From Paracoccaceae bacterium (GTDB lineage Bacteria > Pseudomonadota > Alphaproteobacteria > Rhodobacterales > Rhodobacteraceae), in contig QWDA01000004.1 of NCBI GenBank assembly GCA_003605175.1, positions 248,001 through 312,000 of the forward strand: DNA of 64,000 nt, given 5' to 3'. A program made the position numbers and the translations under genes. The notes under the pieces are model-generated. The model did not search any database, had not been told where the DNA came from, and worked only from the letters and a program-made list of their open reading frames with translations. How positions within the stretch are numbered: the first letter of the stretch is position 1; every line of letters starts with the position of its first letter. Shown here in pieces: positions 24,955 through 32,857 of this stretch.

Positions 24955-25230
24955 GGACAGGCAGAGGACAGGCAGCCGCATGTCCACCTATACGCCTTTG
25001 TTATCAGTGCCTTAGACCAATGGGACAGGCAGGGACAGGCAGAATCCCCTATGTTACTTCCTAGAGCCCCTGTAGCCCCTCTGGCCCCCCTGTGTGCCTT
25101 CTGCTGAGTAGTCATAGATGAATCCTGCCTGTCCTGCCTGTCCCTTGTGGGTAAGAGGCTGATTTTGCTCGGTAAAAGGCGGCAGGCAGAGCCGGAAATC
25201 CTGCCTGTCCCTGCCTGTCCCTGCCTGTCC
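24955..25230. repeat. Iteron array, candidate replication origin of the satellite
   Basis: The decamer GGACAGGCAG occurs four times forward (24955, 24966, 25023, 25033) and its complement CTGCCTGTCC five times (25125, 25134, 25201, 25211, 25221), spaced 9-11 bases within groups. The two orientations face each other across a region of lower GC (25043-25124). It lies immediately downstream of the Prim-Pol/VapE gene. Arrays of this kind beside the replication gene are typical of satellite and plasmid origins. The stretch has no gene. Confidence 0.8.
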
Positions 25231-25240
25231 ACCCCGGCCA

Positions 25241-27097
25241 TCACTGCCGCCTCCATACTGATGTCTTGTGCTTCCCGATCCTGTGGTGCGTCCACCCGAG
25301 CTTGCGGAGAATAGCCCCCACACGGGCGCTGTTCTGTCCGCCGTGCCGCTCTTTGGGAACTTCGAGTGCGTTCGCCAGCACGTGGCGGATTTCCACTTCG
25401 CTCGGGGGCTCGCCGTCGTCGAGCGGATCGGTCAGGCCGTCGAGGTAGTCGGCAATCCGTGCCTCCCACGGGTCCTCTTCCGTCGCGGCCGCCTGAGCCT
25501 CCCGCGCCATCGCCTCGGCCTCGGCCGACAGGTGCCACGGCTCGCCGTCCCGGAACGCGGCCAGTGCTTCCGCGAAGAGCTGGTCCCGGTCGCTCGCCAG
25601 AGCTTCCGTGTCTACCCCGTCGCCGCAGGTGATCGGCCAGAAGCGCCGCCCGCCGGTCTGGTCCCGCAGATACTCGGACTCATTCGTCGTCGCCACGAAG
25701 GCGCATTGCCGGGGGACCGAGTCGGCGAGGCGGGCATAGGGCAGCCGTATCTCGTCGGTGGCCCGGGACAGGAAGGACTTCAGCGCCTCGCCTTCCGCCT
25801 TCCGGGTCGGAGCCATCTCCGACAGCTCCACCAGCCAATGGCCCGGCAGCCACATGCCAGCTTCCCGGTCGTCGTTCCGGAGCGCGGGCAGGTTGTCGCC
25901 ATACCAATCGCCGCCCAGCACCTTGCAGGCGGTGGATTTGCCGATGCCCTGAGCGCCGCTCAGGACCAGCACGTGGTCGTGCTTGCAGCCGGGACGCTCC
26001 ACGCGCGCCACCAGCCCGATCAGCGCAGCGCGCGCCACGGCCCGGACATACGCCGAGTCTTCCGCGCCCATGTAGGTCGTGAGCCATTCGGAAAGCCGCG
26101 CCTTGCGGTCCCATGTGAGCCCGTGGAGCCAGTCGCGGATCGGGTGGTAGGCGTTCCGCTCTGCCACCGCACGGACGGCCCGGGCGGTCAGATCATTCCC
26201 GACGTTCCGCATACCGGCCAGCTCGATCTGCACGCGGATCAGCGTCAGGTGCGCGTCCCGGATCGGCCCGGCACGCCACTCGTCGCGGCCGGTGAAGGCG
26301 TTGTGACAGATGCCGAGTCCCCGCTTCTCGTTCGCTGCGCTGAGGTAGAGAATCGCGTTGTGCGCGGTGGCCTCAGGCTCGCCGTTCGGTCGGCGCATCA
26401 CTGGCCGGTCGGAGGGCGCTGCCGGGGGCTTGGGCGCTGGCCTCAGCTCAGGCGAACCGACCAGCCGCTCGAAGACGGACTCGTCGGACTCTTCCAGCTC
26501 GGCGTCGAGCGCGGCCAGTTGCTCCGGGTCCTCCCATTCACGCTTCCGGGCTTCATAGATGATGGTCCAGCCGGTCACGCCGCCGGGCCGATCAGACTTG
26601 AGGCTCTTCCATGCGGCCTCGGTCGCGGTCGGATCGTAACCATACCACTGAGCGGACCAGCCGTCGAAAGCTGCGAAGCCCTCGTCATCGCCACCTGTCT
26701 CGGCGTGGAGCGCCGCCCCGATCCGCAGCCAGTCGTCGCGGCTGGCGAACTCGTCGCCGTCGTTCGGCAGATGCGCCAGCGCGTCGAGGATCACGCTGAA
26801 GTCGAGGCCCGTAGGCCGCGCCTCGCCGGGGTCTCTGTCCCGCTTCTCAAGGCTCAGGAAGCGTGGCCATGGGGGCGGGTCGTCCGTCAGCAGGCCGCTC
26901 AGCAGCTTGTATGTCCCGGTCCCGTTGATCGCCCCGGGCGCGGCCACGTAGTTGCCCTCTGCCCGGAAATCGAGCCCGAGTCCAAACTGGTCGGTAGAGC
27001 CACCCCCGACCCCATCGGGACAAAAGAAGTAAAGGTGACGGCCGCCGGTCGGCGACTCCACTTGGATTGTGGTCAGCTCATCCGGCTCGTAGCCCAT
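25241..27097 (-). CDS. Prim-Pol / VapE-type primase-helicase, main part after an in-frame stop
   Basis: The 618-aa frame from ATG 27097 begins inside a primase-polymerase domain: SPTGGRHLYFF carries its His motif, and GNYVAAPG follows. From about residue 320 it is a VapE (virulence-associated E) superfamily-3-like helicase with Walker A GAQGIGKST near 386, the acidic VELSE, and TTNESEYLRDQTGGRRFW. VapE proteins are a hallmark of phage satellites and drive their replication. Upstream in the same frame the first 83 codons of the domain (27134-27385) are separated by one TGA and 12 codons. The ATG at 27097 could allow restart, but without the first acidic motif. Confidence 0.85.
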   Translation of the reverse strand: MGYEPDELTTIQVESPTGGRHLYFFCPDGVGGGSTDQFGLGLDFRAEGNYVAAPGAINGTGTYKLLSGLLTDDPPPWPRFLSLEKRDRDPGEARPTGLDFSVILDALAHLPNDGDEFASRDDWLRIGAALHAETGGDDEGFAAFDGWSAQWYGYDPTATEAAWKSLKSDRPGGVTGWTIIYEARKREWEDPEQLAALDAELEESDESVFERLVGSPELRPAPKPPAAPSDRPVMRRPNGEPEATAHNAILYLSAANEKRGLGICHNAFTGRDEWRAGPIRDAHLTLIRVQIELAGMRNVGNDLTARAVRAVAERNAYHPIRDWLHGLTWDRKARLSEWLTTYMGAEDSAYVRAVARAALIGLVARVERPGCKHDHVLVLSGAQGIGKSTACKVLGGDWYGDNLPALRNDDREAGMWLPGHWLVELSEMAPTRKAEGEALKSFLSRATDEIRLPYARLADSVPRQCAFVATTNESEYLRDQTGGRRFWPITCGDGVDTEALASDRDQLFAEALAAFRDGEPWHLSAEAEAMAREAQAAATEEDPWEARIADYLDGLTDPLDDGEPPSEVEIRHVLANALEVPKERHGGQNSARVGAILRKLGWTHHRIGKHKTSVWRRQ

Positions 27098-27133
27098 CAG
27101 GCGCAGCGTCTCGAAGCCGTCCTTGTCGTCCTT

Positions 27134-27385
27134 TCAGTCGATATCCAGCACGACGAAGCCCGTCCGGCTGCCGGTCGGGATGCCCGGCATGGCGTCGGGC
27201 CACTTGGTGAACCATCGCCCGATCTGGTCGGGGTCGGTCGTGGCCTTGTTCTTGAAGTCCGTGATGCAGGGCTTCTTCGTCGGGCTCTTGCCCGGGCGTG
27301 GCACCAGCCTGAACGGGAAGACCGGGATGCGCTGTTTGGCGAGCGCCAGCGCCACTTGCATGTTCGTCTTTTGGGAGGTATCCAT
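27134..27385 (-). pseudogene. N-terminal fragment of the Prim-Pol/VapE gene, ended by an in-frame TGA
   Basis: This 83-aa piece (MDTSQKTNMQVALALAKQRI...) is the start of the Prim-Pol domain and ends TGFVVLDID, the first catalytic acidic motif. The TGA at 27134-27136 is in frame with the 618-aa product: read through, the sequence continues KDDKDGFETLRLMGYEPDE without a gap. A C-to-T change from CGA (Arg) explains it most simply. The start has a good AGGAG Shine-Dalgarno eight bases upstream. The whole gene would be 714 codons (25241-27385). Inactivation, readthrough or a sequencing error are all possible. Confidence 0.75.
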
Positions 27386-27525
27386 ATACCACTCCTGTTG
27401 TAACCATAGAGCCCCTCGCCATTCAGGTCCCGGCGGGGGGTTCTTCGTTTCAGTCGCTTTGTCAGGAGCAATGGTGAGCCTAGCGGCTCATGGGCAGGGT
27501 GTCACGGCCCCGCTTTCTTGGGCGA

Positions 27526-27545
27526 ATTTGGGCCGAATCCCAAAT
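27526..27545. repeat. Inverted repeat near attR, possible integrase/excisionase arm site
   Basis: ATTTGGG and CCCAAAT form a perfect 7-bp inverted repeat around CCGAAT. The 12-mer AATTTGGGCCGA within it recurs at 15045-15056 near attL. One copy close to each end suits a recombinase arm-binding site, though coincidence is possible. The rest of 27386-27592 shows nothing recognisable. Confidence 0.35.
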
Positions 27546-27592
27546 ATCAGGGTCTCACGGTGGAGCCCTAATCCCGCTAAGTGTCTGGAAAA

Positions 27593-27643
27593 ATTGGTCG
27601 GAGTGAGAGGATTCGAACCTCCGACCCCTGCCTCCCGAAGACA
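27593..27643. repeat. Right attachment site (attR)
   Basis: This is the second copy of the 51-bp direct repeat. It supplies the 3' half of the functional tRNA-Pro gene, so integration restores the tRNA. The 5' half of the tRNA (27644-27671) is chromosomal. Confidence 0.9.
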
Positions 27644-27671
27644 GTGCTCTACCAGGCTGAGCTACACTCCG
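27595..27671 (-). tRNA. tRNA-Pro (anticodon CGG)
   Basis: The 77-base gene runs from CGGAGTGTAGCTC (27671 leftward) to CACTCCGACCA, with CCA encoded. The acceptor stem CGGAGTG/CACTCCG pairs perfectly. The D-arm (TAGCTCAGCCTGGTAGAGCA) and T-arm (GGTTCGAATCC) are canonical. The anticodon stem CTGTC/GGCAG holds the loop TTCGGGA, so the anticodon is CGG, reading CCG. Its 3' half is the attR copy of the satellite. Confidence 0.96.
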
Positions 27672-27739
27672 ACCGTGCCGGCGGGGGTAGCGCCAACCGC
27701 GGGGGTTTGCAAGGGGGCAGTGGCGGCGGGGCGGAAAGG

Positions 27740-28681
27740 CTACATCTCGCTGCCGCGAGGCGACGTGCCGGTGTTCGGGCGCATCTTGGAGCGCAGAACC
27801 GGATAGGTGATCGAGGTGCCGGCGAAGGTTTCGCGCAGGACGATGTAGAGACCGCTCGCTATGATGATGCCGGCGCCGATCCAGGTGATGCGGTCGGGGG
27901 TCTCGTCGAAGAACACAGCGCCGAAGATCGCGGCCCAGACGATCTGGGAATACTGCATCGGCGCGACAATCGCGGCGTCGGCGCTGGTATAGGCGGCGAT
28001 GATCAGGAGGCCGGCGGCGAAGGCGAGGGCGGACATCAGTGCCAGCGCGCCGAGATGCTCGACCGGCAGGGGGACATAGGCGAAGGGCAGGATCGCGCCC
28101 ATGACCAGGAAGTTCCCCATCATCGGGTAGAGCAGCAGGACCGCGCTGCGCTCGTCCTTGCCGATCTTGCGGACGATGATCGAGGCGACCGAGGAGCCGC
28201 AGGCGGCGGTGACAGCGGCGGCGTGGCCAAGTTCCAGGTCGGCGCCGCCGGGGCGAATCACCACGAGAACGCCGATCAGGCCGGTGACCACCGCGGCCCA
28301 GCGATGCGGGCCGACCTGCTCGCCCAGAACCGGGATCGACAGCACGGTGATCAGGAGCGGCGTGGCGAAGAGGATGGCATAGACCTGGGCCATCGGGATC
28401 GTCGAGAAGGCGTAGAACGCGGTGACGCCGGTGATCATCGCCGCGCCGGTGCGCAGGAGCGACCACCAGGGATGCACCGGGATCAGCGTGGCCTTCTCGG
28501 CGTCGCGCATCAGCATCAGGATCACCAGCGGGAAGGACAGGAGCACGCTGTAGAAGATGATCTGGAAGGTCGAGTAGTGCCCGCCCAGCACCTTCACGAC
28601 CACGTCATGGGTCGAGAAGAAGGCAAAGGCGAGCAGCGCGAAGAACGCGCCGCGAAGATTGGATCGTGCGGAGTCGGTCAT
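27740..28681 (-). CDS. DMT superfamily (EamA) transporter
   Basis: The 313-aa protein has ten hydrophobic segments arranged as two EamA repeats (about 10-145 and 155-290), the usual fold of drug/metabolite exporters in the inner membrane. Typical features are an N-terminal helix with FFSTHDVVVKVLG and the repeat ends VLGEQVGPHRWAAVVTGLIGVLVV and FFDETPDRITWIGAGIIIASGLYI. The substrate cannot be told from sequence. It is the first chromosomal gene right of the tRNA and stands alone, reading toward the tRNA. Confidence 0.85.
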   Translation of the reverse strand: MTDSARSNLRGAFFALLAFAFFSTHDVVVKVLGGHYSTFQIIFYSVLLSFPLVILMLMRDAEKATLIPVHPWWSLLRTGAAMITGVTAFYAFSTIPMAQVYAILFATPLLITVLSIPVLGEQVGPHRWAAVVTGLIGVLVVIRPGGADLELGHAAAVTAACGSSVASIIVRKIGKDERSAVLLLYPMMGNFLVMGAILPFAYVPLPVEHLGALALMSALAFAAGLLIIAAYTSADAAIVAPMQYSQIVWAAIFGAVFFDETPDRITWIGAGIIIASGLYIVLRETFAGTSITYPVLRSKMRPNTGTSPRGSEM

Positions 28682-28772
28682 CTGGATACGGCTTGAAGCG
28701 GTCGACCGGGCGCAGGGAAAGCCGATCCCGCCGGAAAGGGCAAGGCGGAATGCGCCTTCCTGCTGGCGGGTG

Positions 28773-28801
28773 CGGCCGGGCGGCGGAGGACCGCCCGGCC
28801 G
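28773..28801 (-). terminator. Long GC hairpin after the DUF2167 gene
   Basis: CGGCCGGGCGG and CCGCCCGGCCG form a perfect 11-bp stem with a 7-base loop, starting ten bases after the DUF2167 stop in the minus direction. No U-tract follows, so it may be a processing or stability element rather than an intrinsic terminator. Confidence 0.45.
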
Positions 28802-28810
28802 ATGCTGCGC

Positions 28811-29695
28811 TCAGTTCCGGTTGAACAGCCGCTTGAGCCAGATGAACGGGAGGAGCAGGACGAACCAGCCCTTCTTCAGAAGCAACAGTGCCACAGCCAG
28901 AAATCCGGCCTTGGAGGTGAGCACCTTGCCGGCGATCAGGCCGGCGACGCCCACCGCCGCGACCTTGTCGAGCGAGGGGTCGAAATCGGCATAGGTCTTG
29001 CCCTCGGTGAACGAGATCATCTGCGCGACCTCGGGCAGGCTTCTTTGGATCGTGCCGAGCTGCGCCATCGAGCCGATGAAGTTCGCGTTGAGCACGCCTT
29101 CGCGGCCGAGCGCGCGGAGCTTGTAGTTGAGCGTGTGTTCCTCGCCCTCGCCGAATTTCAGTTCCAGCGCCCAGTGGAGCTTGCGCTGGGTGCGGTCGTA
29201 GCTCGGCGGGGCGGCCCAGCCGATCAGCTCGACCGAGTCGTAGCCGGCCCGGACGCGCTCGCCGGAATCTGCCCGGGTTTCGGCCTGCATCTCCTTCAGG
29301 AGGTCGTCGTAATCGTAGCTCTCGGCGTCGTCGTCCGAGACATAGCCCATCGGGTCGAAATCGAGCTCGGCGCCCCAGGTGTCGTCATCCCAGGGGGTAT
29401 AGGCCGAGGGGAAGATCATGCCGAGCGAGGTGTCGGGCGGGTTGCCCCAGAGGTCGGACAGGACCGCGGTGGTATCCCCGGGGTCGAGATAGTAGTAGCC
29501 CTCGGGCACTTCGAGCTGGGCCTGGCCGCCGGGCAGGTCGATATGCCCGGTCTTGTAGTCGAGCCCGCGGAGGATCTGGTCGACCTCTTCGATGTCGTAT
29601 CCTGGGTGACCGGGGAAGGTTTCCTCGAAGCTCCTGGCCCCTGCCGCGGCGGCTGAAAGCGCGAGCGCCATGGCGGCACCGAATGCGATCTTCAT
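28811..29695 (-). CDS. DUF2167 membrane-anchored protein
   Basis: The 294-aa product has a signal peptide (MKIAFGAAMALALSAAAAGA). A periplasmic domain contains the DUF2167 blocks LPGGQAQLEVPEGYYYL, GMIFP, WDDDTWGAELDFDPMGYVSDDDAESYDYDDLL, IGWAAPPSYDRTQRKLHWALEL and ALGREGVLNANFIG. A C-terminal pair of hydrophobic segments with a basic end (WLKRLFNRN) follows. Family function is unknown; members are anchored in the inner membrane. The start at 29695 is chosen at the signal peptide; a longer frame adds 21 unrelated residues. Confidence 0.85.
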   Translation of the reverse strand: MKIAFGAAMALALSAAAAGARSFEETFPGHPGYDIEEVDQILRGLDYKTGHIDLPGGQAQLEVPEGYYYLDPGDTTAVLSDLWGNPPDTSLGMIFPSAYTPWDDDTWGAELDFDPMGYVSDDDAESYDYDDLLKEMQAETRADSGERVRAGYDSVELIGWAAPPSYDRTQRKLHWALELKFGEGEEHTLNYKLRALGREGVLNANFIGSMAQLGTIQRSLPEVAQMISFTEGKTYADFDPSLDKVAAVGVAGLIAGKVLTSKAGFLAVALLLLKKGWFVLLLPFIWLKRLFNRN

Positions 29696-29810
29696 CCCGT
29701 CAATCCTTTCGTCATCAGAACGCGATTCAGGTTTCCTGATCGCGGACAATAACGGCAAGGATCGGGCAGGAAATGGGATGCTTCGGGGCGCGACTGTCGC
29801 CGAATTCCGG

Positions 29811-31031
29811 TCAGAAGAAGGCCTGGAGCCCGGTTTGTGCCCGCCCGAGGATCAGTGCGTGCACGTCATGGGTGCCCTCGTAGGTGTTCACCGTTTCGAG
29901 GTTCATCATGTGGCGGATCACCTGGAATTCCTCGGAAATCCCGTTGCCGCCATGCATGTCGCGGGCCGCCCGGGCGATGTCGAGCGCCTTGCCGCAATTG
30001 TTGCGCTTGATGAGCGAGATCATCTCGGGGGCGGCGAGGCCTTCGTCCATCAGCCGGCCCACCCGGAGCGCGGCGTGGAGGCCGAGGGTAATCTCGGTCT
30101 GCATGTCGGCGAGTTTCTTCTGGAAGAGCTGGGTCTGAGCGAGGGGCCGGCCGAACTGCTTGCGATCGAGCCCGTATTGCCGCGCCGCCTGCCAGCAGAA
30201 CTCGGCCGCGCCGATCACGCCCCAGGCGATGCCGTAGCGCGCGCGATTGAGGCAGCCGAACGGGCCCTTGAGCCCCTCGACGCCGGGCAGGAGCGCGTCT
30301 TCGCCGACCTCGACGCCCTCCATGACGATTTCGCCGGTGGTCGAGGCGCGGAGCGAGAGCTTGCCCTCGATCTTCGGCGCCGTGAGCCCCTTCATGCCCT
30401 TTTCCAGGACGAAGCCGCGGATCTTGCCGCCATGGGCCTCGGATTTCGCCCAGACCACGAAGACATCGGCAAAGGGCGCGTTCGAGATCCACATCTTCGA
30501 GCCGGTGATGCGGTAGCCGTCGGCGGTCTTGACCGCGCGTGTCTTCATGCTGCCGGGATCGGAGCCCGCATCGGGTTCGGTCAGGCCGAAACAGCCGATC
30601 CACTCGCCCGACGCGAGTTTCGGCAGGTATTTCTGCCGTTGCGCCTCGGAGCCGTAGGCATGGATCGGGTACATCACCAGCGAGGATTGCACCGACATCA
30701 TCGAGCGGTAGCCGGAATCGACCCGCTCGATCTCGCGCGCGACGAGGCCGTAGGTGACATAGCCCGCGCCGAGCCCGCCGTACTCCTCGGGCACGGTGAT
30801 GCCGAGAAGCCCGGCTTCGCCCATCTCGCGGAACACCTCGGGGTCGGAGAGCTCCTCGCGATAGGCGCGGATCACCTTGGGCTGCAGACGCTCCTGCGCG
30901 AAGGCGGCCGCGGCGTCGGCGAGCATGCGCTCGTCCTCGGACAGCGCGGCGGAGATCAACAGCGGGTCCTCCCAGGCGAAACCGGCGAGATCCGGGCCCT
31001 TGCCGGGCTTGAAGCGGGCTTGTTCGGTCAT
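29811..31031 (-). CDS. gcdH: Glutaryl-CoA dehydrogenase (acyl-CoA dehydrogenase family)
   Basis: GcdH oxidises and decarboxylates glutaryl-CoA to crotonyl-CoA in lysine and tryptophan breakdown, using FAD. The 406-aa protein has [15 protein letters not shown] with the substrate-selecting Arg of glutaryl-CoA dehydrogenases. [17 protein letters not shown] and the FAD-contacting [16 protein letters not shown] follow. The catalytic Glu lies in [16 protein letters not shown] near the C-terminus. The start lies 51 bases after galM, so it may be the distal gene of the galactose operon's transcript or have its own promoter. Assignment is strong for the subfamily. Confidence 0.93.
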   Translation of the reverse strand: MTEQARFKPGKGPDLAGFAWEDPLLISAALSEDERMLADAAAAFAQERLQPKVIRAYREELSDPEVFREMGEAGLLGITVPEEYGGLGAGYVTYGLVAREIERVDSGYRSMMSVQSSLVMYPIHAYGSEAQRQKYLPKLASGEWIGCFGLTEPDAGSDPGSMKTRAVKTADGYRITGSKMWISNAPFADVFVVWAKSEAHGGKIRGFVLEKGMKGLTAPKIEGKLSLRASTTGEIVMEGVEVGEDALLPGVEGLKGPFGCLNRARYGIAWGVIGAAEFCWQAARQYGLDRKQFGRPLAQTQLFQKKLADMQTEITLGLHAALRVGRLMDEGLAAPEMISLIKRNNCGKALDIARAARDMHGGNGISEEFQVIRHMMNLETVNTYEGTHDVHALILGRAQTGLQAFF

Positions 31032-31082
31032 CGGGCTCTCCCTCTGTATCGCTCCGGATATACGCGAGCGCGTGCAGTTGCG

Positions 31083-32003
31083 CTATGCCGCGCCGAGCCG
31101 AAAGATCGTCGCCTGCCGATAGGTTTCACCGGGGCGCAGGAGGATCGACGGGAAATGCGGGTGATGCGGCGCGTCGGGCCAGTGCTGCGGTTCGAGCGCG
31201 ATGCCTTCGTCGACGCCGGCATAGACCTGGAGGCCCGGCGCGTCGGAAATGATCTCGACATGGCGGCCCGTCGCGCCGGTCAGCCGGGCGAGGGGGCGCG
31301 GGGCGCGGGACGGGTCGAAACAGAAATTGTGGTCGAGCGTCGGGTCGGGCGGGCACGGTGCCCGGTGGTCGTATGGCGAGCCGGTGACCGGGGCGATTTC
31401 GCCGGTGGGGATCATGTCGGCATCGACGGGCAGACAGCGGTCGGTCATCACCTCGAGCCGGTGGCCGGCCCAGCTCCCCGAGCCGTCGAGCGACCAGTAG
31501 CCGTGATGCGCGAGGTTCATCAGCGTCGGCGCGTCGGTGGTGGCGGTGAGGTCGAGGCAGAGATCGGTGCCGTCGATGCGGTAGATCGCGGTGACCCGGC
31601 GGTTGCCGGGAAAGCCGCCCTGGCCATCCGGCAGGTCGAGCGAGAGGGCAACACTGGTGTCGGTCACCGTCTCGACGGTCCAGAGATCGGCATGCAGGCC
31701 CTCGCCCGAATGCAGGCAATGGCGGCCGTCCTGATTGGCCTCGAACCGGCAGGCGCGGCCTTCGACGGTGGCTGTCGCGCCGGCGATCCGGTTCGCGACC
31801 GGGCCGACAATCGCGCCGAAATAGCGGAAGTCGCCCAGATAACCCGCGAGATCGGGGCTTTGGACGGCGAGGTTCGGCGAGCCGTCGAACGTCAGGGCGT
31901 GGAGCCGGGCGCCATGGGTGAGGATCGTCGCTTCGAGGCGGGGGCCGGCGAGACGGATCGCGGCGACGTCGCGGCCGCCGGGAAGGGTGCCGAACGGGCT
32001 CAC
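31083..32003 (-). CDS. galM: Aldose 1-epimerase (galactose mutarotase)
   Basis: The enzyme interconverts the alpha and beta anomers of galactose or related aldoses. The 306-aa protein shows GPVANRIAGA, the His-containing NQDGRHCLHSGEGLHADLW, NLAHHGYWSLDGSGSW with a catalytic His, and a late acidic GVDEGIALEPQHWPDAPHHPHFPS. The GTG start at 32003 overlaps the stop of the lactonase gene (GTGA), which sets the N-terminus; the frame extends further upstream only as noise. It is the last gene of the six-gene coupled operon for oxidative sugar catabolism. Confidence 0.9.
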   Translation of the reverse strand: MSPFGTLPGGRDVAAIRLAGPRLEATILTHGARLHALTFDGSPNLAVQSPDLAGYLGDFRYFGAIVGPVANRIAGATATVEGRACRFEANQDGRHCLHSGEGLHADLWTVETVTDTSVALSLDLPDGQGGFPGNRRVTAIYRIDGTDLCLDLTATTDAPTLMNLAHHGYWSLDGSGSWAGHRLEVMTDRCLPVDADMIPTGEIAPVTGSPYDHRAPCPPDPTLDHNFCFDPSRAPRPLARLTGATGRHVEIISDAPGLQVYAGVDEGIALEPQHWPDAPHHPHFPSILLRPGETYRQATIFRLGAA

Positions 32004-32857
32004 AGGATCACCCGATGTTCGTCCTGGCCCTGGGCCACGCCCCGGGCGACGAAGGTCGCGCCGTGGGCGCGTCCGTCGGCGAGGGTCTCCTCCGAGAGGT
32101 CCTGCCGCGCCGAGGTGCAATAGAGATCGCCGTCGCCGAAGGCCGGGCAGGACGTATTGGCCGCGTCGAACGCGACCGCGTGCAGGAAGCGCCCGTCGGG
32201 CGCGTAGGCCGCGACCCGCGCGGCGCCCCATTGCGCGTTCCAGAAATTGCCGTCACGGTCGACCACGGCGCCGTCCGGGTCGAGGCCCTCGGCGTTCAGG
32301 TCGAGGAAGATTTCCGGATCTCCCACCGGCCAGCCATCGGCTTCGGCGAGGCGCTGGCGCCAGACCGTCTTCTTGTCCGTGTCGCCGAAATAGGCAGTGC
32401 GGCCGTCGGGCGCGAAGGCGATCGCGTTGGGAATCGAGATGTTCGGGTAGAGGCGCCGGACCTCGCCGCGCAAATAGCGGTAGATCGCGCCGGCGCCCGG
32501 TTCGGCCGATTTTCCCATCGTGCCGATCCAGAAGCCGCCGTGGGGATCGGCGCGACCGTCGTTCGAGCGGGTGGCGGGGCTATCGGCTTCGAGCGGGGCG
32601 ATGGGTTCGGAGGTTTCGGTGGCGAGGTCGAAAAGGAACAGCCTGGATTCGCTGGCGATCAGGAGGCGGTCGCGGTCGACCCAGCCCGCGGCGGAGACAT
32701 GTTCGTCGAACTGGACAGTGCGGGTTTCGTCGCCGTCGCGGCGGTGGAGCCGGAAGGCTGTTATGTCGAACCAGAGGAGTTCGGCGCGTTCGGGGTGCCA
32801 GAGCGGGCCTTCGCCGAGGGCGCAGGGGGTGGCGTCGTGGATCGTGGAGCGGGTCAT
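32000..32857 (-). CDS. SMP-30/gluconolactonase family sugar lactonase
   Basis: This 285-aa six-bladed beta-propeller hydrolyses an aldonolactone. Typical signatures are [19 protein letters not shown] (metal-binding Glu), [39 protein letters not shown] and [25 protein letters not shown]. In this operon it most likely opens D-galactono-1,4-lactone (or the related L-arabinono lactone) made by the dehydrogenase gene two places upstream. Start at 32857 by ATGA overlap with the aldolase gene. Substrate is inferred from neighbours. Confidence 0.88.
   Translation of the reverse strand: MTRSTIHDATPCALGEGPLWHPERAELLWFDITAFRLHRRDGDETRTVQFDEHVSAAGWVDRDRLLIASESRLFLFDLATETSEPIAPLEADSPATRSNDGRADPHGGFWIGTMGKSAEPGAGAIYRYLRGEVRRLYPNISIPNAIAFAPDGRTAYFGDTDKKTVWRQRLAEADGWPVGDPEIFLDLNAEGLDPDGAVVDRDGNFWNAQWGAARVAAYAPDGRFLHAVAFDAANTSCPAFGDGDLYCTSARQDLSEETLADGRAHGATFVARGVAQGQDEHRVIL

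Larger units (their letters stand above)
14916..27643. mobile_element. Integrated phage satellite (capsid-forming type) in tRNA-Pro
   Basis: A 12.7-kb element lies between two 51-bp direct repeats, the right one inside an intact tRNA-Pro gene. It encodes a tyrosine integrase, a putative excisionase, a Prim-Pol/VapE replication protein, an iteron array, TerS, TerL, portal, a protease-capsid fusion, gpW, a DUF2190 cement protein and six small unknown proteins. No tail tube, tape measure, baseplate, fibre, holin, endolysin or CI-like repressor is present. Nearly all genes read leftward. The packaging and head genes are uninterrupted, which argues against a random prophage remnant. The content fits capsid-forming phage-inducible chromosomal islands; a trimmed prophage remains the alternative. 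Confidence 0.85.

Noticed and set aside
24955-25230. CRISPR array
   Set aside because: The repeat is only 10 bp, spacing is about one helical turn, there are no unique spacers of 30 bp and no cas genes.
27134-27136. TGA as selenocysteine codon
   Set aside because: No plausible downstream SECIS hairpin was seen and Prim-Pol proteins do not use selenocysteine; Arg-to-stop change is simpler.
27078-27422. 114-codon frame overlapping the Prim-Pol N-terminus
   Set aside because: It is in another frame from the Prim-Pol domain and its product has no homology.
14916-27643. Gene transfer agent (RcGTA-type) instead of a satellite
   Set aside because: It has an integrase, att repeats, iterons and cos-type terminase and no GTA tail genes; RcGTA clusters are not mobile and carry tails.
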